Shown piece after piece: positions 20,592 through 33,200 of a stretch of 64,000 nucleotides of DNA; within the stretch, counting starts at the first letter, position 1, and every line of letters starts with the position of its first letter. Under the pieces are notes generated by a model. That model searched no databases and had not been told where the DNA came from. It was given only the letters and a program-made list of their open reading frames with translations. A program made the translations under genes and the position numbers. Origin of the DNA: Serpula lacrymans var. lacrymans S7.9 (taxonomy: Eukaryota; Basidiomycota; Agaricomycetes; Boletales; Serpulaceae); the NCBI RefSeq assembly GCF_000218685.1, contig NW_006763303.1, forward strand, positions 310,001 through 374,000, given 5' to 3'.

Positions 20592-21355
20592 TTAATGATG
20601 GAGTATAGAAAGATACATAGACTTACAGACGGTCGGTTTAGCATCTTTTTGGTGAACCTTGATATTGTGATCAAGAAACTTTTGACTAATCAAGCACATC
20701 AGGATGTCTCGAAAAGTAATATAGAGTAGTGGCAATGACACACTTTTGAGTGGGTTGCAGCGTGTGATCCTTTTTACTGGTAGCATCGTAAGCAACCTGA
20801 AGAGTGTAATCGCTGTTTTGATTTTCCAAATACATCGAGATTTTGAGTTTTCCATCTTCGCTCGAGTGCACCTGGTAACCATCGTGGTCTTTGTTTTCAT
20901 TTCCCCCGCCCAGATAGCCACTCAATGGCTCTGCGGTCACATGGATATCGTTAGGTGATGGGACAGTGAGATGGAAGGAGCCATCAAACATATTGGTATC
21001 TGGGTTGATAGTGCCCTGCAGCTGATGTACACTCAGTTTGAGTCATTTTCCACAACAGATTATGAAGCTTGAACAACTTACCGTTAGTGCACCATTGACA
21101 TCCGACTGTGATGGCGCTGGCTCTTTGTCTGTTAATCGTATTAATAGTCAATATAAACGACGCCAAAATGAAAAAGAAGTTCTGCAAAGCTGTACATTTC
21201 ATAGATGCCGCCCCAGGATCGCCGATGTAAGAATCAGTCTGCTGTGGTTTTAGCCCTTTTCCCCGGTCCTCGACCGTAGTTGGGGAGTCTGACCACGACA
21301 TCACCGTAAGTCAAATCAAACATTTCAGAGCACACTGACCTTTGGGTTCCGACAT
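20592..21355 (-). CDS. Single-pass membrane protein, unknown function
   Basis: The minus-strand model joins 21340-21355, 21082-21288, 20744-20999 and 20592-20685; all introns have GT..AG ends and the sum is exactly 191 codons (190 aa). The protein has a polar N-terminus (MSEPKDSPTTVEDRGKG), one hydrophobic segment (LQNFFFILASFILTINTI, about residues 42-59) and a C-terminal domain rich in beta-type alternation (FHLTVPSPNDIHVTAEPL, LKISMYLENQNSDYTLQV). This suggests a type II membrane protein with an extracytoplasmic beta domain, but no family is recognised. It lies 3' to 3' with the TPR-CHAT gene, about 380 bp apart. Confidence 0.6.
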
Positions 21356-21699
21356 TCTGTGAATAGGTTAGGTGTTGATTTATGGATAGAGACGGAGGAG
21401 ATGGGTAGCTACAATGTCTACATGACGAATTTAAATAGTTGGCAATTACGGGTATTCGTAAAGGTGGGAACAAAGCACCCTTGACTACAGAAGCTCGAAT
21501 CGAGGGCCGACACGGCTGACGCCAGGCGGAAAAATCGCAGGAATATGAACATCTGGAAGCAGGCCCAAAGTCGAGCACAGTACTGCTTTAAGAAACCTCA
21601 TGTACACATCTTGATCGCCGTTTGCTATCGATTGTTCAACATACGAAAGAGGGAACTTGCAAATGGTGCAGCCTGGGGCGTCAATGGATATAGCACGTA

Positions 21700-22260
21700 C
21701 AATTCAGATAATCATCATGCTGCTGCTAGTAATAGTTTATGGACATACAGCGAGAAATGTCACATGAACTTGAACAGGACTGAAACGAAATGTGGTCAGT
21801 TCCATTCTGAGAATGCACGTAATGTGATACAATAAGTCAGAAGTCTCCGCATGATTTTGTCAAGACAGGAGTAACTGAAGAGAAGTAGTATCTCTTCCAA
21901 GTTCCTCCGAATTTAATAGAGTCGGGTAACTCCAATGCCGCGTTGGAGCGATAGACTTCAAAAGTGAATGTAGTACTCACAGTTCCTTTTTGTTAACTTC
22001 TTCCCCGAACCTGACCTAGTCGTGCAACTTCACTGCAACTCCAATTACCGAAAGTCCATATTGGTATACTTGTAACGGTACCCACTAGGCGCTGACGATA
22101 GCGAGAAGAGAAATCCAGACTGTTTAGAATCTAGACTCTTGAGCGCTTTCGAATGACCGATCGAGTTTAGGGCAACCTTATACGCCATATGTCCTGTCAC
22201 CTGTAATTTGAAAATTTTCCTTGAGCTGAACATATAGAAGCACTTTTTATCTTAACCCAC
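21700..22260 (-). pseudogene. Broken gene, copy 1 of a diverged tandem pair
   Basis: On the minus strand an open stretch reads FTFEVYRSNAALELPDS ... KRYYFSSVTPVL and stops at TGA, with a second segment (GHMAYKVALNSIGHSKAL) closer to 22200. Splice-like signals separate them. A diverged second copy lies about 970 bp to the right. No complete model can be built and the family is unknown. Shared blocks include GCGCTTT..GA near 22141 and 23093. Confidence 0.4.
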
Positions 22261-22699
22261 TGGTGATGTCGGTTAGCACTGAGTTCAAGCTGAAAAATCT
22301 GTTGTCCAAAGACTCGGCCCCCGTCCAAGGTGGAAGCTCTATGTGACTATTAAGAAACATCGATAGATGATAATTCTCATTAATAATGCCTATTCAAAAC
22401 CATTTGGAAGACCTACAACTTCAGACAGCTATCAGCCATTGACCACTCTTTCGTTCAACTGAGTAAATGAGCCCGTGTCGACTGGACCACCAGTACTACG
22501 ATGACAGCCGGTGCGCTCTACTATCGCCTGACATCAAACATCAGATGTGAAAGAAGATAATTGTGACCAGGTCGATTGCAAAAAATATTTACAATCCAAT
22601 ACATTAATAAAGGACACATGTACATACAGCAAATATTAATTGCAGAACACTGCGTCGGTAGTGCTACTGGCTTACAACGAAAAAGAAGCGTAAAAAATC

Positions 22700-23180
22700 G
22701 ACGCCAAATATTATTGAGACTTGATGGAGAACTAGGGGATGAACTTGAAGCCACACTGAAATCAAAATGTAATCAGTTACATGCCAAGATATGGAATGAT
22801 AAAGATAGTCAGATTTTCATGAGTCTCGACACAAATTTGTTAAGACAGGGATAACTGAAAAATATATAATATCTCTTCATATGCTCTTCCGACCGTGATA
22901 CAGTCGGATAATCCACATGCTCTGCAGCATTGGAGTTGAGCTAGAAATGAATGTACGTGGTACTCACATGTTCTTGTTGTCAATTATCCTTCTCAGAAAA
23001 CATCATAGTAGCCTTGTTTTCAGCCTTCCAAGCGATGGTACCTGGTGGCAACGAGAAAGAAAAAGAAAGCAAGAATAGAAAGAAATTCAGAGGCGCTTTT
23101 GAGCAGTCGGTCGAGTTTAGGGCAGGCTCTTACGCGACATATGTGGTAAACAGCCACTTTTGAGTTGTAACAGTCAAGTT
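22700..23180 (-). pseudogene. Broken gene, copy 2 of a diverged tandem pair
   Basis: Homologous to 21700-22260 in the same order, seen at the DNA level (GTCGAGTTTAGGGCA, TCAAGTTCAT and AAGACAGG blocks) and in translation (LNSNAAE...MKRYY against YRSNAALE...WKRYY). It carries stops and frame changes at different places from copy 1, so both copies have decayed independently. An AT-rich 3' flank follows to about 22560. Confidence 0.4.
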
Positions 23181-23454
23181 CAAACTGATTCGAAACCTTC
23201 TCAAACCCGCGATCTTTTGTTCTAGCCAGAGTGCAGATTCAAGTTCGCAAGGATCTAGCGAATTCCTAAGTTAAAACCGTTCCTTTGCGCGAGTCACTCA
23301 AGGACGTGGTTATCCTTTCTTTTCGACTGTTTCTCTGAGTTCATTTGTATAGTCACGGTATAACCTGAAGTTCATAAGTAGTACAGCAGTGATGCAATGA
23401 TACTGATACATATTCCGTCTTGTCTCGGCGTTCTTCAAATTTTAAATAACGTCC

Positions 23455-24358
23455 TTATCCCAAGAAATCTGTTTCTCCTTTGCTGATCGCAGCATCCAGA
23501 GCCTGTTCCAACGGAGTCTCTCCACCGACCAAATCCAGTGCAAGTCCGGCTGCATCTTCCCTGTTCACCAAGAGCGCAAGCGTCTTGGCTACATCATCTC
23601 TCTGCAATCATTGGTCAGCTATTTCACCTAATTCTTATCCACGCAACAACTCACTGAAATCGTCGTAGTGATGTGGGTTCGCCCAATATCACCCTTTCCA
23701 ATTCCGGGCTGATTCGTTAGACCTCCAGGTCGAAGTATGAACCATTTGAAGGTTGTACGTTGTACGAGGTTCTTGTCCGCCTCATATTTCCAGCGCATAT
23801 AAGCTGGAATAGCCCCACGCACACGCTTGGAAATTTCAATATCTTTTTCCGTCTTTGTGTATGATGAGTGGGGCGACACGCTTCACGCGCTGGATGAGAC
23901 TCACATAGTGTTCGGGGATTTTCTCAGGGTCCCTAACGTCCACTGCTGACACTAATATCAACCTTGGTCTCGCAGTGCTGTCTAGTCCCTCGATTGCATC
24001 GAAAACCTTTATCGCCCCCTCATAGTCAACCTTCTTGGTGCGCTCCTCCCCACCGCTGCCTCCAGCACCAGCTGAAAAGTACACGACGTCTACTCCACGG
24101 AAAGCGTCGGTGAACTCGGAGATGGTAGAAGTCTCGAGTGACAACTGCAGAGGACGGGCTCCGGTCGCAATGATGTCTTCTTCATGAGCAGAATTCCGGA
24201 TGATCGACGTTACACTATGATTTGGAGTAAGGAGCCGAGCAAGACGAAGTGAAACCTGCGAATGAGAGTATTATCGAAATCAGATAGCACACGCTGTGAG
24301 GTAAACACAAGGTGCGTACGTTCCCATGACCTCCAACGATGACGATGTTTTTAGACAT
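23455..24358 (-). CDS. NmrA-like / atypical SDR NAD(P)-binding protein
   Basis: Exons 24320-24358, 23905-24255, 23655-23852 and 23455-23601 join in frame to 244 aa. The N-terminus MSKNIVIVGGHGNVSLRLAR is a Rossmann dinucleotide-binding loop (GGxGxx). VDVVYFSAGAGG follows strand 4, LILVSAVDVRD is the strand-5 block, and YMRWKYEADKNLV supplies the Tyr/Lys-region helix. FKWFILRPGGLTNQPG is typical of the NmrA/azoreductase-like atypical SDR group. Length matches the family (about 230-260). Substrate unknown; probably a cytosolic redox enzyme or redox sensor. The intron before exon 3 is 52 bp with an AAAG acceptor, slightly less typical than the others. Confidence 0.85.
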
Positions 24359-25588
24359 TTTTCTATTCGCAAAATCCTGTGATGTGGTAGATAATAGGTG
24401 GGAGTAGTGTCGATTATGCCACGCACTGGTTTGAGTCTCACGCAATACCGACTTAGGGCCGGATTCAGAGCTGAAGAGAGGCCGAGACTGTTAATATAGC
24501 ACGTTCCAAAGATATCCTTAGGGGCCCAAGCATCGACTCGGTCACAAGACCGGCAGACTAACTCATCAGTTCTCGGCGACATCATATCACAGGATCAAGT
24601 CTTAGTTTGTATCTGAGCTACAGGTGGGCTACTAGCACCTCTTTCCAGTATGTTCGAGTAAACAACATGAACGCCACAGGGGCAAATCGTCGAGCCTGTT
24701 ATCATGCCCCAATACTTGGCACCACGGCTCGATCACTATCATAACCTGGTCCTTAGCGGAAGCGTTATATGACAATCTATCAAGCCGCGAGCCATCACAA
24801 AATTTGCCCACACGTAGAGACCATCATACGAAGGACTTGGACAGAATCTGCGCTAAGATGCTCGAGGCAACGAAGACCTACCTCTTATCATGGTGCTTGG
24901 CGGTGTCGTTGACCGTCGGTTATCATAATCGTGGCCGTTGTGTATACATACTTCTCGAATTCTAGGCGGTCCCTTGCTGGTATGTAACGTTAGGTCAATA
25001 CGCGATGCATCCCTCGTATTCGTAATCAGTATATCCTAGCGTAAAAATACAGAGTTGTCAGCACGTGTAATACGTCCTCTGAACAGTGATCGTTTTACTA
25101 AACGTCAGACTGCAGCAATGCAATGTGTTCCAACCAATGGATGCTTGATTTTAGTTGATCGTTAGCTTTGGCATTGGGTGGTCCAGCCACGATCGCGATA
25201 GATCATTCAAGCCAATCTACATGATGACCAATCTGGGCCCCGGAGACAGGCGGCGGTTCGGTCGACCACGTGGCTATCTGCTCGGAGCATGCCGAATCCA
25301 GCATGTTCCCCAGTTTAAGTACTGAATCTAACTTTCAGTCCGACGTTCACTTGAAGTATCGACAAGCCCACGGCCTGCTGGCAATATCTCACAAAAGTCT
25401 TATCGGGATCTTTGTCTGGCACTATCCTCTCTGCATCTCCGGTATTCTCACTCGAGATCACATCTCCAGTCCAAAGACAATTTGCGTATAGATCTCGGGC
25501 CTAAGTTTCTCATTACGGGGCATCCTTCAGAACGAGCTTTCTTGTCGTATTTTCTCTTGTGCGCTGATTTCTCTCAAATCACCCCAGG
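24359..25588. other. Intergenic, divergent promoters
   Basis: Separates the minus-strand SDR gene from the plus-strand NST1-like gene. No coherent open frame, transposon end or RNA gene is visible. The last ~100 bases are CT-rich (TTTCTTGTCGTATTTTCTCTTG), typical of a fungal core promoter just before ATG 25589. Confidence 0.45.
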
Positions 25589-28500
25589 ATGTCCACAGGA
25601 AAGCCACAGAGGGATAAACAGTCTCTGCATGCTCCTTCCGCCCAGACCACGCTCCCTCTGGCGTCTTCCATTCAAATGCAATCACCGCCTTCGCTTGGAG
25701 CTGACAAGAAGAAGAAGAAGAAGAAAGGGAAAGGAAAGGCAGTCGACGGAAAATCTTCTGTGCGTCCAAAAAGCAATAATTTTACTGAAAGTGGCGTCGA
25801 GGACGATGATTCCGCCGATGACTTGCCTGCCCTTGAGCCCCTCGATGACTCTCATGTTGCTAGTACGGGTCTGTCTCCAGTTCTAGAGTCGGTTCACATT
25901 ACGACAACTGCATGTGTTGCTGCAACACCAGCGACTGCACGTATGAACCCTCCGCACCCTCGTACTAAAGTGCATAGCGAACTCCTAGCCAGTGCAAATG
26001 ACCTGTATCGCAACATCGATGTCTCTCGACCCGACCGTACGACCAATGTTGTTACTCCAAAACCTCCAAAAGGGACTGGGATGGCGGATGAAGAGTATTG
26101 GGCGTCGTTCCCACCCCATATAAAAAACTTTGTACGCAATGCTGTCTCGCAAGATTTGATTCGCAATGGTGACATGCTAGCAAAGGCGCAGACTATGTAT
26201 AATATTGCGCAACAGATGGTCCAGTCAGATGCACTACTCAAGAACGGCGGAACGGCTACGATGGCGACAAAAGGTGTACCTGGATATCCTCCAGGTGCAT
26301 ACCCACCGCTGCCATTCGACCCATCGATTTTCTCGGACCCGGCATTCACACTCTCAGTTGAACAAGCAGCGGCAGCAGCACTAGGGTCTGTACCGGCACC
26401 GCCTGGCCATCCTCCGCGAGGTCCTCTGCCTCCTCCCACCAATGTTGTTCTCGTGGATGAATTCAGCAGTGCAGGTCAAGAGTACACGGAGGAAGACTAC
26501 TACAGCGAAGAAGAAGTAGACGGCAACTTCGACGACGACGAATTAGATATCGACTTTGACGTCCCACATCGAGCTCGGCCTGGAACATATCGGACGTTCG
26601 TTGGGGCTCTACCAGAGTCGACAGCACAGGTCGTCCTGAGCTATGGCGAGACGATTGCGCGGTCTCCACCTGTGACTGGGACAGTTACCAATAGTACTCA
26701 TAATAACGCTAGGGAAGGTATTAGAGAGCCTTCTACTGACACTAACCTTAGCAAGAAAAGCAAAAAGAAAAAGAAAAGCAAAGGTACGGCGGAGGCTCCG
26801 TCGAGTGAGCGGGCGAGCTCCGTGCCGGCCCCGGCAGGTGCAGGGGAGATAGGGTCGGCAGAGACGGCACCGGTACGGGAGACGGGCACGCCACCTCTCA
26901 CGGCGAATGTAGATTTGACAAAACGTCCTCCTCTTACCAACCCCATGCCCGCTGCACGAGTAGCAAAAGAAAATCATTTACCGCCTCCAAGCTCCCGCGC
27001 CGCGGGCAAACAGCCCATGTCCTACGCGCCTGCTAACCCTCCCAACGCCAACGCCAACAACAATAACAACAATGGCAATGGTGGGGCCCAGGGTCAACAG
27101 CCAGCGAGGACGGCTCGTGCGGCGTCCAAGGCCCCGATCCCTGCACATGCATACCCCCATAACCACCCCCATCATCATCCATCGCCTCCATCGTCCAATG
27201 CATCGGCCCCGCATAAGCCTCGTCCGCCTGCGAACTCAACCGTCCAGAATCACACCAATAACAAAGGAAATATTAATAGCAAGATCTGGAGCACGAGCTC
27301 AACAGAGGAACGGGAAAGAATCAAAGAATTCTGGCTTGGACTCGGAGAAGAGGAAAGACGGAACTTGGTAAAGATCGAGAAAGATACCGTTCTCAGGAAG
27401 ATGAAAGAACAACAGAAACATAGTTGTAGTTGTGCAGTATGTGGAAGGAAGCGGTTTGTGCCATATCTCATTTTTCCAAGCTCTGGAAAAAAATTTACTG
27501 ATGATCGTTTTCACCTTTCATTGATTTTTTATATCCCGATCCGCTGAAATCTTGTCGTCTGTGACCGGCCAAATCGTTGTTGATGTGCACAGGAATGCTA
27601 TTGAAGAAGAGCTCGAGGTACTGTACGATGCTTATTACGAGGAGCTAGAACAGTACGCAAATTACCAGCAGCGCTATGTCTCTTCCGGCCGTACGATACC
27701 ACCACCACCTGGCCCAGGGCCCTTTCCCGGCAGTGTCGAGTTGGATAAGAATGGCGTGGTCATCGGACATCATAACAAGATTTCTCACCATCCGCCGCGG
27801 ACAAATAGAACGCCGGGTTTAACAAATGGTAGAAAACCTCCAAAGCACGCTGAAAGTGAGTTTGATGACGACGAAGGGGATGAGGAAGAGTTTGAGGAAG
27901 AAGAAGATTATGAAGAGGAAGACGAGGAAGAGGAGGAGGAAGAAGAGGAAGAAGATGTAGGTGACGAAGAGGAAGATGCTAAAGTTCCTGATAGACGGAA
28001 TAACCCTCCCAACGCTCGTGGGCGTAAAGCTGTGAATGGTACCAAACCAAACGGACGTGATGGGCTGTTTAACTTAGGTAGCAGCCTTACCGTCACGGGC
28101 AAGTTCTTCATATTCTAATCTGTCTCAAACTCTCATCTTATGGCTTCAGGACCAGGTAACATCTTGACTGTTGCGGATGACTTGCTAAAGAATGATGGAC
28201 AGAAATTTTTGGAGATGATGGAACAGTTAGCAGAACGTCGGATGCAACGCGAGGAAGAGGCTGCAGTTGATCTTGAGGACGACAGCGAAGATGAGGATGA
28301 TGACGAAGGAGATGAAGACGAGGAGGAAGAGGAGGAAGAGGATGACGACGAGGATGAAGAGGAAGAAGAGGTAAGTTGGAAGTGATTTATATGTCTTTTT
28401 ATGTGATGAAACATGATGACAGGTTATGACCGAGGAGCAGAAAATGGAGGAAGGTAAAAGGATGTTCTCTATTTTTGCCGCCAGGATGTTCGAGCAGCGT

Positions 28501-30140
28501 GTCTTGCAAGCATATCGAGAAAAAGTTGCACAGGAACGTCAGTTACAACTTCTGCGAGAGCTTGAGGACGAGGACAAGATCTCGAAGGAAAAAGAGGCTA
28601 AGAAACAAAGTCAAAACCAGAAGAAAAAGGACAAGAAGAAGTGGGTATCCATCAGTGGGTTATATGCTATATTGCTAACAAGTTTCATAGACAGCAAAAG
28701 ATGGCCAAGGAGGGAGAGCGAGCTGCCAAAGCTGCAGAAAAGGCCGCTGAGGAAGCTGCTGTGAAGGCTAAACAGCTTGCAAATGAAGAGGAGCAACGTA
28801 AAAGGCGTGAGGAGGAGCGAACTCGCCGCGAGGCTGCCCGCAAAGCACAAGAAGAAGAGAAGCAAAAGAAAGAAGAAGAGCGTCGCAAGCGTCTTGCTGA
28901 AGAAAGGGAAAGAGAAGCGGAACGGGAGCGTAAGCGGAAAGAGCGCGAGGAAAAGGTGAAGCAAGAGAGACGCGAGAGGGAGGAAAAAGAGCGTAAGCTC
29001 AGGGAAGAGAGAGAGGCCAAGCTTGCTTCTGAGAAAGCTTCTCGCGAGGCAGCGAAGAAAGAGCAACAAGAAAAGGAGGAACGAGATAAGAAACTTGCAA
29101 AAGAACGAGAAGAAAAGGCCGAGAAAGAGCGTCTTGTCCAGCAGCAGCAACAGCAACAGCGTGCTGCCGCTAAAAGTGCTCGCACGCCAACGTCTCCTCG
29201 TAATGCTACTGCTTCAGGGTCTTCTCAACGTCCACCTAACAGTGGGGTGCCGAAGAAAATACTCAACAAGCCCGCATCTATTTCTTCGACGTCTGGTGGG
29301 CAGCCTCCACGTCAACAGCCACAAAGGCCGATGGTAACCACCAACTCTCAGCCCCCCACCCCCATTGCTCCTCCCGCTCCTCATATTCCTCCCACCACTC
29401 CGATCTATCCCATGAGTGCAGGAATGATGCCTCCCCCTGCGATGTCTCCTCGAATGCCGTTCGCTCCACCTCCGTTCGGTGTCTTTGGTCCCGGACCTTC
29501 TCTTTCACAGGGTCCCCCACCACCCCTCGCACCTTCGGCATTGCCCCGGACATTTGGTACTGGATCACCTTTCGAGCCAGCGTTCAGTCGCGGATTAACT
29601 CCTGCCACACCTATTGGGCCGCCATCCAAAGTGATGCATAGTCATATGGGTTCTCCTCCCATGCTAGCCCCTGGTCCGAGCAGGAGGTCGTCGATACCCG
29701 AACCAGGCCCAGGTCCTGTAGCTAGGCCTGTTTCTATTGCACCCATGGCCCCGATCGCACCTATTGCACGTCCCATTGGAGAGAATTCTACCTCAGGTTC
29801 GGGCTCTCCTAGCCGTCGTTCTCCTAGTCCGAAAGGCGTTCTTGGTTCTTCTGCACTTGCAGCAGATGATGATGAAGTCGTCCCTCCTCCTGGTCGGCGT
29901 ATTGTCCCTGGCGCTGTTGGTCAGAGTTGGGGCAATACCAGTCCTCGTACTGCCATCGGTGATAACAGGGCACCTTGGGGTACTCCTGCGCCTCCAGGTT
30001 TCGGCACACCCCGTCCTCCGATAGGGAACTCTCTCTGGGGTAACGTGAGCCCGAATTCTGATTGGCATGCTCCTACCAGTTTCTATAGTGGTCCTTTTGT
30101 TAGCCATAATCCTTCACCGCCTCCCCATTCCGGTAATTGA
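25589..30140 (+). CDS. NST1: NST1-like stress-response protein
   Basis: Five exons (25589-27453, 27593-28077, 28150-28370, 28423-28640, 28691-30140) join to 1,413 codons including stop. The order of features matches fungal Nst1: a Lys-rich N-terminal patch ([10 protein letters not shown]), a Cys-rich motif [10 protein letters not shown] split from [19 protein letters not shown] by intron 1, long Asp/Glu tracts, then about 200 residues of Arg/Glu/Lys/Ala coiled coil ([15 protein letters not shown] type) and a Pro-rich, probably disordered C-terminus. In yeast, Nst1 affects salt tolerance and condensate formation; a similar role is inferred here. The acidic and coiled-coil stretches are low complexity, so only the Cys motif and the block after it are strong homology evidence. 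Confidence 0.82.
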
Positions 30141-30299
30141 ACTGTAGTTGATTGCCCAAGTAGCAAATTAGTACATCGTATCTTGATACTTTCTTTTATT
30201 CTTTGCTTCATCCCGCAATGTTCTGACTTATGACGAGCGTGCCACTAACAAGCAAAAATACATCATAAAGATCTGACATTGGAATGGGGTGATCAGAAA

Positions 30300-33200
30300 T
30301 TACAGTTTGCTTGAAGCAGCGGGGGCGACTCTACTACGAATAAGTTTTATAATGTACAATGGAAGAGCGCTGATCGCCACGATTACAGCAACTTTCCAGG
30401 TGAAACGAGTGGAAACGACGAACTCGAGATCTGCAGCGAGTTGTTAATCAACCTAGAACACGAGTAACAGGAACAAACTCACCAAAGTACTCGGGTAGGA
30501 AAGCAATACTAATAACGTAGAAGAACAGTGTGACCACCTCCGAAATAACCATATAAATATGCCTGGAAACAATTTAGATAAAGATAGACTAGCACATTAC
30601 AATGCACATACCAAGTAGTAATCTCCAATGCAACCATGATGAGTTCGTTGATAATCAAAGCCGTGAAGGATATTGAGACAATATTCAAAAATTCCGTTTC
30701 AAAAAGAACGAGTGACATCAACATGATGGCGGCGCCTAAAGTATAATGTTCAATGAATATCGGAGAAAATAGTGGACTGGGGCTGATATCGTACCTTGAT
30801 AGACACTAATCATAAGCCATTGAAAGAAAGTCTTGTACGAAAGTGCTCGACCCTGTATATATAGAGTCAGTTCACAGATGCTCACAAGAATGTGGATGAC
30901 ACCGACCTTTGTCAATTCCTTGTACAACTCAGGGTATAAAAGAGCGAGGTCTTCATTGACATCGCGGTCTAAAACCAATGAGAACACTGGTGCCATGGTA
31001 TAAATAGTCGCGTAGCCCATCATCAACCAGCCCTGATACAGCGCTATAGGTGCAAAATAGAAGATGGCAGAAAAAACGGCTTGCATGACTGAAATTATGA
31101 GTCCACGATGGATAACAAACTGGGCTAGCTTAGCAGAGCGACGATAAGAGTTTCGCCCATGCCACATCAGCAGCTTCGTTAGGAAACTGAACTGTGTCAC
31201 CGAAAAGTCAGCAGCCAACGAAGCTTGCTTTCCTTCTTTGCCCACAATGCCAACACCTAAAAGCGATGGCGGAGAAGTTTCAGGTTTATATATGTTTATG
31301 ACAAAAATAAGTCACTAACCAACGTCGGCTGCTTGTATCATACTGACGTCGTTACCGCCATCGCCGATGCAGCATACTCGCTTTCGAGTATGCTTTCGGA
31401 TCAGTCGGGCTACATCAGCCTTTTGTGTAGGAGAACAACGGCAAGCAACCACAGCAGACAACTTGGTGGTGATTTCAACGAACTCGTTTTTATAGAGATT
31501 AAGGCAGAGCTAACGAGGAGTCGGTGATTATAGCTAATGAAAAATTGTGATGCACTCAACTTGTAAGGATTCTCCGTCAATCACCAGACAACAATCAAGC
31601 TTTGACTGCAGAAACTCTAGTTCATCTCGAACTTGGTCCGAAGTTTTCACTAAACGGGGTGTATATGAGGAATGAAGGTCATTCGAGAATGATATGGACG
31701 TACATTTGGCCACTTCGTGAATATATTGATTTCTTGCAACCAACTTCGTTGATATCGCAATACATCTTGCTGTCTCAATTTTGTCACCTGTAAGCATCCA
31801 TATCTTGATTCCGGCGTTTCGAAGGAGTTCAAGTGTAGATTTGACGTCATCCTGCAATTTATCCTCAACACCCGTCAAGCCAAGCAACTCAAGGTCGCGT
31901 TCCAAGTACCCTGAAACAATAGCCGCCATGGCTTCATTACGACCCTCGAGCTGGATACTGGCCTCGTGGTGCTGTTGTTTGTATTCGGAGTAGAGCTGAG
32001 CACTGATTCGCTTTCGCGCCATCACGAGAGTTCGCAAGCCTTCTCTAGCCATATTACCCGTCTCTTCTTCTAACCAGTCATTCCTCTGCACAATTTTAGC
32101 CATAACCACATCTGCTCCCTTCTGAAGGAACGTGATCTCGCCGGTACTTGCATCGCGTACAACAATTCCCATTCGTTTCGATTCTGATGTGAATGGGAAG
32201 ATGTCTAGCACATCATACGAAAGCTTTGTTCCAGAAGGCGACTGCAGCTCAATTCGAGAACGGTCACGGAAGACAAGAGTTAGTCCAACAGACTCGGTCC
32301 ACTTAACAATAGCTACTTCATCTGGTGATGATGCTTGGTATGTAATGGTGCCGTCGTCGTTAGTCACAGGCGTGACCTAAGGAAGGAAAATATTAATTAT
32401 CACCTCCTATTCGCAGGTGCGCATATACAACGTACATTATGGCAGAGGGCCAGACTGAGCACGACATCCCGAAGACGCGAAGACATATCTCGGCGGCCTC
32501 GCGTCGCAAGTTGAGCCCCTGTTGCCAGCGATCCATGCCGTGTATGACCTAAGTTCATATAGTGGGAATGAGGGTACGACCGATATATGAGTGCCGTCTT
32601 CCAGTTATGCAATGATATCAATGACTTTACCATGTTCAGTATTTCCGCCAAATGCTACAGCCAATTGATGCGCGACTTCATCCATGGAATCGAACCCATA
32701 CGACATCGTTCCCATATGGAGTTTTTTCATCTCCATTTCTGAGGACTTTTTCAGTCATGTGTTAAACCAGGTGAAGAGATGAAACTGACCGTTTTGAGTG
32801 AGAGTTCCCGTCTTATCACTAAGAAGATATTCTATCCGTCCTAATTCCTCGGGGAGTGTGCTCGTCCGAACGATTGTGTTGGGAATTTCATTGTCATTCA
32901 TGATCTGATGAGCATAAACGGTCTTTCCCATATCCAGGTTTACACGTAAACTGTGCGTTCGTAAGTTCGTAAGGGAAATGGATCATAATGAAGTAACTGC
33001 AGCTCACCTAATGGGGATAATGGAGGAGAACAGAATCAAGAAGCGGAAGACATATATGTACCATAATCCGCGAAAACCATTCAGAGCCACAAGAATCAGC
33101 GAAAGCGCAAATGTGACCGCGCATAAGATCTGACAATGTGTTAGCGTGAATAACCCAGATAACGACATTACACTCACTTTTGCAAGCCTGTTAACTTCCA

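Noticed and set aside
25894..26442. 182-codon minus-strand frame opposite NST1 exon 1
   Set aside because: GC-rich antisense shadow with no family features.
28611..29185. Long minus-strand Ser/Leu-rich frames opposite NST1
   Set aside because: Complement of GAG/AAG-rich coiled-coil coding; low-complexity antisense artefact.
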